64,000 nucleotides of DNA. It comes from Heterohyrax brucei. Lineage: Eukaryota; Chordata; Mammalia; Hyracoidea; Procaviidae. Below the pieces are notes generated by a model. That model was not told where the DNA came from and did not search any database. It saw only the letters and a list, made by a program, of their open reading frames with translations. How positions within the stretch are numbered: the stretch's first letter is position 1; each line of letters begins with the position of its first letter. The stretch lies in NCBI GenBank assembly GCA_028571685.1, contig CM053152.1, positions 22,886,001 through 22,950,000 on the forward strand, written 5' to 3'. The position numbers and the translations under genes are program-made. Below, one piece after another: positions 56,790-64,000 of the stretch.

Positions 56790-57015
56790 GTGTTTACCAA
56801 ATGTGGGAGGTATCAGAAGATAGGTAGTCATTGCTTGGAAAACATTGAATTTCTATTAATGGTGGTAGAATTTCCAAACTGTTCAGTTTGGAAAAGGATA
56901 GTCGTAATGCTTGCACAGCACAGTGAATGTAATCATCACTGAATTGTACATGTAAAAATCATTAAATTGTCCATTTTTTATTATATGTATTTTTATGGCA
57001 ATAAAAGAAGTGAAT
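56790..57015 (+). mobile_element. Ancient L1 3' UTR fragment
   Basis: GCTTACCAGTGTTTACCAA, GTAGTCATTGCTTGG, CAGTGAATGTAATCATCACTG, AATTGTACATGTAAAAATCA and a terminal GGCAATAAAAG match the typical old L1 3' end. Confidence 0.65.
56871..56894. repeat. Perfect 11-bp inverted repeat with 2-nt spacer
   Basis: TTTCCAAACTG (56871-56881), TT, CAGTTTGGAAA (56884-56894). Lies inside the ancient L1 3' UTR fragment. Confidence 0.95.
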
Positions 57016-58560
57016 AAAATTTCTCTTTTTCTCCCTGTGCTTTGATAGCATCCTTTTAGTTTATTTTTTCTTTTCTAAAGATTGGTACCAAGTATAATAG
57101 GGAATTTGCTTACATCTATCATGAAAGATAGACTGGAATGCTTTTGAATAACATTTACTAAAATGTTGCTAAACAAACCAGTAGCAATATGGTGTCTAGA
57201 ATCAATTTAAAAAGCATTGATCCATTAGCTCCAGGTAGTTGATAAATCCATGAGTTATAATATAAACTGTAATACAAATAAAACTGCTGTGTAAGTCAAA
57301 TACATACTGGGGCCATAATCTTTATGATAGACTGAAAGAAACCATTATTTATTTTCAATATGACTTTTAAAACTGCTTATTATTCATCTTTTATACTTTA
57401 AATAAATCATTGCTATTCAAAACCAGATGATTAAAAAAAAAATTCCTTTAAAAATTAAAAACTGGATTTCCTAGTATAATACCCAAGAAGATACAAATTA
57501 GGACAATGATTGGCTGTATAATAAAAATGCCTTAAAATGCAGCCAGCATGGAGGCAGGTGAAGCGAGGGGGCCAGCAGAACACAAGGCGTTTTCTTTGTT
57601 GGCAGGCTCTGGCCACCGTATTTGGGTTCTGAGTTTGTCCTTATCTCACATCATGTTGACACAGGCATGAATGTTCTGAATTTTTGAAGGATTTGTATGT
57701 GAGTTTGAGGCTGTTGTTGCTCCACTTGCTGACATACATTTCTCCTAATGAAGAGTTTTTGATAAGCTGTAAAAACTTCACAACGTCTAAGTACTTGATA
57801 ACAACAACATGTTTTCCTTGGGAAAAACAACTAGTGATTCAAAAGAGCTGATGCTGCAGTATGCAGTACTGCACAGCCCAAAACACTGGATAGAAACATC
57901 TACAGAGTTCCTCTGAGAACAGAATTGTCCACAAAGTTTTTAGGAAGAGCATGGTTTTGACGCATTGTATTGTAATAGTGATCACTGATCATTAAGAAGA
58001 TCATACTTAGCTCCCTGTCCTCAGGCTTCAATCTAATTCTGCTCGCCACTTTAACAGACTCTAGCTTGCTAATAACTAGCATTCATTGAGGAAGGTCTTT
58101 CTTCTGAACTCTAAACTGGAAAGAATATTTTTCTTTTCCCCAGTCATGACATTATCAATCAAGTAGTGTCTTCCACTTCAAGGATTCTTCAGACACTCTA
58201 AGGTCTGTTGATTGATCACTAGGCTGAAAGCAGAGCAAAGACCAGTATTAAAACCCAATTACGAAATTTAGGTTTGTTTTTAAAATAACTTTGAGTACAC
58301 ATGTATATGTGAATGACTTGTAACATCAGTCTTTGCTGGATGTATTTGCTAGGTTAGCTGCAAAGAGTAGGTCAGTAACCCTTGGACAGACACATATCCC
58401 TTCCTGGGCAGGCTGGGAAAACACTCCCCAAGTATGTGCTGTCTATGGCCAAGTTGTGTGTGCAGGGGCACCCACAAAGGTAGCAGGTTCCTCTGCATCC
58501 CAGCCTGCTAAGTCTTCCCCACCAGTCCCACAGTGAGTCACAATATTCCAAGTACATCCT
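57016..58560. other. Unique non-coding DNA, nothing recognised
   Basis: AT-rich apart from 58330-58530. Short frames at 58333-58536 (plus) and 58743-58372 (minus) overlap each other and have no domain. Confidence 0.45.
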
Positions 58561-58641
58561 CTGACTTAGTTTCCCAGTCCTTCTGTAACAGAAAACAGCA
58601 AAACTGGGTGGCTTTGAAGAACAGAAATTGTCCCACAGTTC

Positions 58642-58820
58642 CACCCCACCCACCCCCAAGAAACCAAACCCACTGCCATAAAGTTGATTCCAACTCATCA
58701 GAACCCTACAGGACAAGGTAGAACTTCCCCATAGAGTTTCCAAGGAGCATCTGGTGGATTTGGACTGCTGACCTTTCAGTTAGCAGCTGTAACACTTGAC
58801 CACTATACTACCACGTTTCC
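58642..58820 (-). repeat. AfroSINE copy with TSD
   Basis: Antisense; GAAACCAAACCCACTGCC to CTATACTACCACGTTTCC. The 11-bp TSD TCCCACAGTTC is exact at 58631-58641 and 58821-58831. Confidence 0.93.
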
Positions 58821-58831
58821 TCCCACAGTTC

Positions 58832-58990
58832 AAAAACCAAACTTGTTGCCACTGAATTGATTTTAACTCATAGTGACTCTACAGGACAGAGTAGAACTGC
58901 CCCATAGTTTCCAAGGGGCACCTGGTGAATTCTAACTGCTGCCTTTTTTGTTAGCAGCTATAGTACTTAATCACTATGCCACCAGGATCA
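58832..58990 (-). repeat. AfroSINE copy directly behind the first
   Basis: Antisense; AAAAACCAAACTTGTTGCC to CTATGCCACCAGGATCACC. Starts immediately after the right TSD of the previous SINE, so the second copy used almost the same site. Confidence 0.9.
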
Positions 58991-59229
58991 CCTGCTACAG
59001 TCTGGGAAGCTAAAAATTGGTAGTCAGGTGGCTCTAGGCCTTTCTTTGAATCTTTCAGCTCTAGTAGCTTCCTGTGGTCCTTGGTGTTCCTGGGCTTGGA
59101 CATTCAGCTGTCTCCACTGCGGCATGGTGCTTTCTCCCTCTGTGTGTCTGTGCCTCCGTCATATTCTGGGTTTTTTTTTAGATAAGCCATCACTCAGAAG
59201 TGATTAGGTTTAGGGCCTACCTTACTTCA

Positions 59230-59398
59230 GTATGGAAACCCAGTGGTGTAATGGTTTAGAGCTATGTCTGCTAACCAAAAGGCTGGCCATTCAAATCCAC
59301 CAGATGCTCCTCAGAAACTCTATGGGGCACCTCTACTATGCCCTGTAGGATTGCTGTGTATTGGAATCGACTCATTGGCAACAGGTTTGGTTTTTTGA
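59230..59398 (+). repeat. AfroSINE copy
   Basis: Sense; GGAAACCCAGTGGTGTAATGG to GAATCGACTCATTGGCAACAG with GGTTTGGTTTTTTGAC. Third SINE in the old LTR. Confidence 0.92.
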
Positions 59399-59475
59399 CT
59401 TGATTTTACCTTGACACGAATTCTTTAACACAAAAAAGGAAAATCCCTATTTCGAAATTTAATCCATAACACCCC

Positions 59476-60734
59476 CAAAACTGCATATTAAGTAACTTTC
59501 ACTTCATTAAAAAAAAAACCTGTAAATAAATTTCTACCAAATTTCTTAAAACTATTTTCCTTTGTCAGCTTGTCAAAAAGTAAAATAAAAACAGTAACAC
59601 CCAAAAGCCTATTAAATATCCTGACACTTTAGTTCCATCCTCATCCTCCCCAATTTTTCCATTCCTCCAAAATTATCAGCACTCCAAAAAGAATATTTGC
59701 AGCAAGGTTACTAGTTTTATGGATTCTGAATAGAGAAGGGAAACACCCATAACACCGTTCCTTGTACGTCAATACTCCCAATCCCATCAGAGAAGCTTGC
59801 TAGCATGCAATACCTTGGCAGCTGTAAGAAACTGTTTTGTTTCAGATCATTGCTTTCCAAAAGCCCCCTCCAGTCTGATCTTCCTTTTCACTGTTGTGAG
59901 CTAGTTGTTTGTGGATTGACCATTCCCTAACAGCAGATCAAAGATGAAGACTGAAAATGAATTAAGACTCTGAGCCTTACTGAAATTCCAAGAACACGGC
60001 GTTTTCTTCATTTACCTCCTTGCTTGGAGCCCTGTTGTGCACTTGTTAAGAGCTTGCCAGTTCTCTCCCCACGCACCAACATGCCACATAGATTCTCACT
60101 TAAAAGTGCTGTTTTTCTGCATTTAATGTAACAATAACTTCTCGAGAAGATAGTCATATATTTACATAGACATTTTGGGATACATTTCCAATTGCAGAGG
60201 AATTGACAACCGCCGAGTTAACACATAGGCTGAGGTTTAAGTTTATGTTACTGGTCTCTGCCTAGAGTGTCAAGCAGAGCTGGCAGAAGGATCTGGAAGC
60301 TAAAGACAGTGGAACACATGAGGGCTTTACCTTAGCCAGGCTGGGAAGCAGCCCAAGAGTGGACGCCATGGTTCTTTCCCTGAAAGCCTCCAAAAGGCAC
60401 CATGAGATCTACAGGAACTGTGCAGCCGGGGTCCACGTCCCTCACAACTCCAGGGGTGCCATTCATACAACACCAGTGGGAAGGGCTCCCCTGAGGCCGT
60501 GCTGTGTGAGGTAGCACACTTCTCAGTGTGCCCATGATTCTCCTGAGACACATGCCACAGGGAGTTTCCCTGGGTCAAGGGCAATTTCCTGTCCTGGGCA
60601 TGGAAACAGATCCACCCAACATTGTGAGAGTAAGTGGCAGTCTGTAATTATCACTTAATTCTGTGTCTTGTCCACCCAGAGGTTCCCCACCCGCTCCCCT
60701 GCCACAGCCATGCTTACATTTTTGGAACAGCTCA
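59476..60734. other. Mostly unique DNA, one SINE head fragment
   Basis: 60026-60058 is a short SINE 5' fragment (GGAGCCCTGTTGTGCACTTG). 60240-60640 is GC-richer but unrecognised; the two overlapping minus frames there (60584-60327, 60553-60332) have no domain. Confidence 0.4.
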
Positions 60735-60860
60735 AGCTTTGGAGACACAAAGTTAGAAAACCAGTTCTGCTACTTACAGGTTGTGTTGCCTTGGATAAGT
60801 TATTTATCCTCTGTAAGCCTTGGGAGTTAACACTCAGAGTCATTATACCTATTGAAAAGA
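60735..60860 (+). repeat. MIR element remnant
   Basis: AACCAGTTCTGCTACTTACAG, CCTTGGATAAGTTATTTATCC, GTAAGCCTTGG and CATTATACCTATTG follow the MIR core order. Confidence 0.65.
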
Positions 60861-61536
60861 ATTCTGCCTTTCTTGGTAGACTCTGGGCCTGCTTGCATGG
60901 GGTTTGGGTTCTGCATAAGGAGAAAATGAGGGGGACAATGTTGCCTTGGTTTAATTTATAGTGAAAAGGGCAGCTGCTAGATGAAGAAAGCAAAACCCAC
61001 TGGAAAAAAAAAAAAGATGAGAAAAAGGAGAGAGAAAGAAGCAGCAGGGCAGGCTGGGCTGGGGAAAAATTCTGGGGCATGCAGAGAAGAGGAGGAGAGA
61101 AATCTGTGGGTCAGCTCGGAGGGAGCTGGGGAAATTTGTGTGCTTATTGTAATTTATTATTATTATTCTTAATCTTTTAGCATTTTAGAGAAACTCCAGT
61201 TAAGGTATTGTAGTCCTTTGCAACTACTTTTTGCTTGTTAGACTTTGTAATGTTACAGAATGCTGTGTTTTGACTATGAGGTAACACTTTTTAGTTACTT
61301 GTAAATTAGATTATTTGCTCTGTGAACCAGCCAACCTTGCACTGAAGTCCTATTTCTGTTTTCTACATTGGAGTTTAAGGGGTAAGGGTCTTAAAATCTC
61401 CCTCTGTCACTTACTATTTGTGCAATTGTGGTCAAGCCATGCACAAATGACTCCAGTTATATGTGTTTTCTCTCAGTTTATTGTTACTGAGTTTATTGTT
61501 TTCTGTGAGGTTTCCACGATATTTCTGGAGAAGAAA
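60861..61536. other. Unique DNA, purine-rich at 61000-61110
   Basis: The 141-codon minus frame at 61080-60655 crosses the purine tract and the MIR and is not a gene. A weak MIR-like piece is at about 61395-61440. Confidence 0.4.
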
Positions 61537-61722
61537 ATAGCCCAAACCCACCACTATCAAGTTAATTTCAGCTCGTAGCCACACTATAGGGTTTTCAATT
61601 CTGTAAATCTTTACGGAAGCAGACCGCACCCTCTTTCTCCCATAGAGCTGCTGGTGAGTGTGAACTACCAACCTTTCAGTTAGCAGTTGACTGCTTTAAC
61701 CACCGCAACGCTGGGGCTCCTT
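61537..61722 (-). repeat. AfroSINE, long variant
   Basis: Antisense; CCCAAACCCACCACTATCAAG to CCGCAACGCTGGGGCTCC, including CTTTACGGAAGCAGACCGC. Confidence 0.9.
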
Positions 61723-62937
61723 TCCTGGAGAATTCTGAGACAGAATTATAGTCTTCTTTGTCTTCATCTTTATGGGTCCTGGTCCCAGTGACGTGTGATG
61801 TGGAGTTTAACACTGTCTGGGAAAGTGTGTAAGATGAACTCACATTAACTTTCTAGAAGCATCTTTACAAAACCCATCTATGTCATTCAAAGCCATGAAT
61901 CCAAAAGAAACCTCTCAAGAAGTCAGCTAAACAATCAGTGCACTTAAAAACATGTCCTGATGGTTTTGACACTAATAAATGATATAAACAAACACTGACA
62001 CCAAAGGAAAATGTCCTTGTCCCTATGGTCAGGTAGTACTACGTGTTATGAACAGCAGAATTTAATATTTGATGCAAGCCTCTGAATACAAATAATATTC
62101 ACTTGTTTTAGCAGTCCCCAAAGAGCAGTGGTGCAGCTTTATATAGAGATGATATGAACCATTGCATTACTTTATTGATTAGTTTTAGGGACTATTTCCA
62201 TCAGGTTTCTTTTGCTTGATTTTTATGAATCCTCATAAAACTAAGAACTACATAAAGGAGAAGAAAAGTAAAGTTTGTTTTTCTCTTATAAACCATCTTC
62301 TCACCTCCATCATATTCTGGCTTTCCTGTAGAAGGCTGTAGTTCACTTCTCCTCCATTCCCACACCCAGTGCAAAAACTAATTGTATCATCCCTTCATTT
62401 CTGTTGGGAGAAAATAAATCAATCAAAGCATTTGCCCAAGAAACAGAAATGCTGCCTGGTGATGAGGTTAGAGTGGCATTTAGATGAATGAACCTCTCCC
62501 ATCCTAGATATTTCCACAGGGTATAGACAAAAGGACAAGAAACTAGAGGTCATACAGTCTACAACTCTGAGCAATGAACAGCACCTATTCCCAGTCATGT
62601 AGATTTGCTGTGGGACAAGCTGCAAGTACAGATATTGCCCCAAACTCCTCCCCACTCTCTCTGTTCCCAGGAGAGAATGCACTGTTGCAAATGTGTGTTC
62701 AAGGGTCCTAGGAGATGTTTTCAAAGGAAACAGCCAGAACTGGTATCTCCACTTGTTTTAAGGGGCAATTTTCTTGCCACTTAAAAGAAATAATGATATA
62801 TGTTTTCCCTGAATAGAAAAGTAATATAAGCCAGCTTAAAAACAGAGACTAGAAATAAGAAGGCTAAAATTTTGGTGTAAATCTTTCTAGGCTCTTCTAT
62901 ACATGCATATGTTTATGGAATATGTATATTTCATACT
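61723..62937. other. Unique non-coding DNA, nothing recognised
   Basis: Includes a 101-codon minus frame at 62724-62419 without any domain. No repeat recognised. Confidence 0.45.
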
Positions 62938-63473
62938 GACAAGGTTTCCTAGGGAAGCTGATCACTGCCACCACACACCAACATATTTTACTCCAGAATC
63001 TAACATTTTATGGGGATAACAAAGGTCATGGTTTACATTATAGAACACATACAGTATTGATAAGGTTACCAAAGGAACCTGATCTGCCACATAGCAATAG
63101 TTTCTTCCTGGCAGCTGTGGTGAAAATATAACAATTCCTCCTGGCAGTTGTAAAGTGGCTACAGTAGCCTCAAACCCAGTCCAAAACCAAGTTACCTCCC
63201 TCCCCTTCCCGTCTGTGACATCACCCCTAAAGAACCCCTAAAATCTATACTGGTTCTTTTTCCACTCATGGAGACTGACCCATTCCCTCTTTGAAGCACG
63301 CTTTCCCTTAATAAATTCTGTCCATCATTTGCTACCAAAAAGGATGCATCCTCATGTGCTTTTGGGGGAGGGGGCCCACTTTGCCACCTGTCAGGAGACC
63401 GAACTGGTTAGCTCAATCTCTGGAACCTGAATCAGATCACTTGGGGTCCAGTCAGCTGCAGGATCTCGACAAC
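62938..63473 (+). mobile_element. Probable ERV LTR (class I-like), solo
   Basis: About 536 bp from TGACAAGGTTTCCTAGGG to GGATCTCGACAACA. It holds a C-rich U3-like part and GCTTTCCCTTAATAAATTCTGTCC as poly(A) signal. No gag, pol or env is seen nearby. The first 120 bp include a direct repeat (see findings). TSD not established. Confidence 0.45.
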
Positions 63474-63840
63474 ATGATAAAAACTGAGGTGACACTATAT
63501 TTGCTTAATAAACTGGTTAATTAACCTTTTATATTGGCTGAATAGTTTCTCACTTCATTGAATATTATTTCATACCAGCACTTGAAATGGCTGTATAACA
63601 TTCCGTATAAGGTAATGGCATGATTTATTTAGCCAAGTCCTAAATAGTGGAATGTTTAATACCTATCTTCTGCTATTAAAAAATACTTCAAGGACCACCT
63701 TTGTGTACAGATCTTGGCAAACCTCAGGCATAAATTCTTTGGCATAAATCTGGAAATGCTGAGATGCCAGCTGACAGAGCACACCCATTTTAAAGGTTTT
63801 TGATGTCCAACTTGAAACATCAATTTTTAGTCTTTCCCAT
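63474..63840. other. Unique non-coding DNA, nothing recognised
   Basis: Resembles the tail of an old L1-type sequence at 63560-63800, but too diverged to call. Confidence 0.3.
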
Positions 63841-64000
63841 TGTCTTAATCATCTAGCGCTGCCTTAACAGAAATATCACAAGTGGATAGCTTTAAAAAGA
63901 AAAGTTTCCTTTTCTCACCATCCAGTAGGCTAAAAATCTAAATTTAGAGTGCAACTGTAGAGGAAGGTTCTCTCTCCTGGCTCTGGAGGACAGTCTTTGT
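63841..64000 (-). mobile_element. MaLR-like LTR, cut by the window end
   Basis: Begins TGTCTTAATCATCTAGCGCTG and continues CAGAAATATCACAAGTGGATAG, CCAGTAGGCTAAAAATC. Same family and orientation as 40324-40835. Confidence 0.88.

Larger units (their letters stand above)
58561..59475 (-). mobile_element. Old MaLR/MLT1-like LTR split by three SINEs, antisense
   Basis: The LTR can be read through its insertions: GACTTAGTTTCCCAGTCC, AACTGGGTGGCTTTGAAGAAC, then CTACAGTCTGGGAAGC, TCATATTCTGGG, AGATAAGCCATCACTCAG, and finally AATTTAATCCATAAC. Non-coding. Confidence 0.55.

Noticed and set aside
56482-56823. 113-codon plus-strand frame
   Set aside because: It runs into an old L1 3' end and shows no domain or codon signal that I can see.
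60655-61080. 141-codon minus-strand frame with hydrophobic start
   Set aside because: The hydrophobic and serine-rich parts come from the reverse of a purine-rich tract, and the rest crosses a MIR.

Overview
This window is mammalian, very probably afrotherian and most likely elephant-lineage, nuclear DNA. The main evidence is at least 25 copies of a tRNA-derived SINE with the AfroSINE signature: a head beginning GGAGCCCTGGTGGCRCAGTG and a 3' core close to GAGTCGGAATCGACTC. These sit beside a BovB-like RTE LINE whose 3' end resembles the SINE's, several L1 LINEs, and a MaLR-like LTR family. There is no bacterial-type operon, no rRNA or tRNA gene, no CRISPR array and no convincing intact protein-coding gene. 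Almost every long open frame is a decayed retrotransposon frame or a chance frame. The window reads as intergenic or intronic repeat-rich sequence.

Layout. 1-6400: nearly full-length L1 on the minus strand, with its 3' UTR cut by the window edge. 6401-10994: mostly unique DNA with ancient repeat remnants, one half of an apparently unnamed foldback repeat family (about 7600-7791), and SINEs. 10995-20844: a 9.85-kb plus-strand L1 composite inside one 15-bp target-site duplication (TSD). It holds a long 5' UTR with tandem ~240-bp units, an antisense L1 insertion, degenerate ORF1 and ORF2, a 3' UTR, and then a second 5'-truncated L1. 20998-22437: RTE on the minus strand. 22439-23222: SINEs and a MIR. 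23420-25590: an ORF1-only, HAL1-like element. 26314-26592 (minus): a possible single-pass membrane protein remnant. 26876-27426: solo LTR. 28165-29012: RTE and SINE cluster. 31485-38262: old L1, HAL1 tail, SINEs and hAT-Charlie elements.

39722-42712 is the most layered locus. A long SINE carries an inverted-repeat (foldback) element. It also carries a SINE-RTE fusion flanked by one TSD, and that fusion was later split by a complete two-LTR non-autonomous element. 43565-46075 is a SINE-dense block. 46440-54160 is a plus-strand L1 complex split by a solo LTR, SINEs and another L1 end. 54163-64000 is mostly unique sequence with SINEs, an old LTR interrupted by SINEs, an ERV-like LTR (62938-63473), and the start of another MaLR-like LTR at the right edge.

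How the parts relate. L1 supplies its own machinery. The RTE is the likely partner of the SINEs, because they appear to share a 3' terminal region. The HAL1-like copies and the LTR elements have no visible replication genes here and must have depended on relatives elsewhere. All reverse transcriptase and endonuclease frames seen here are broken. Family names come from remembered consensus features, not from a database search.
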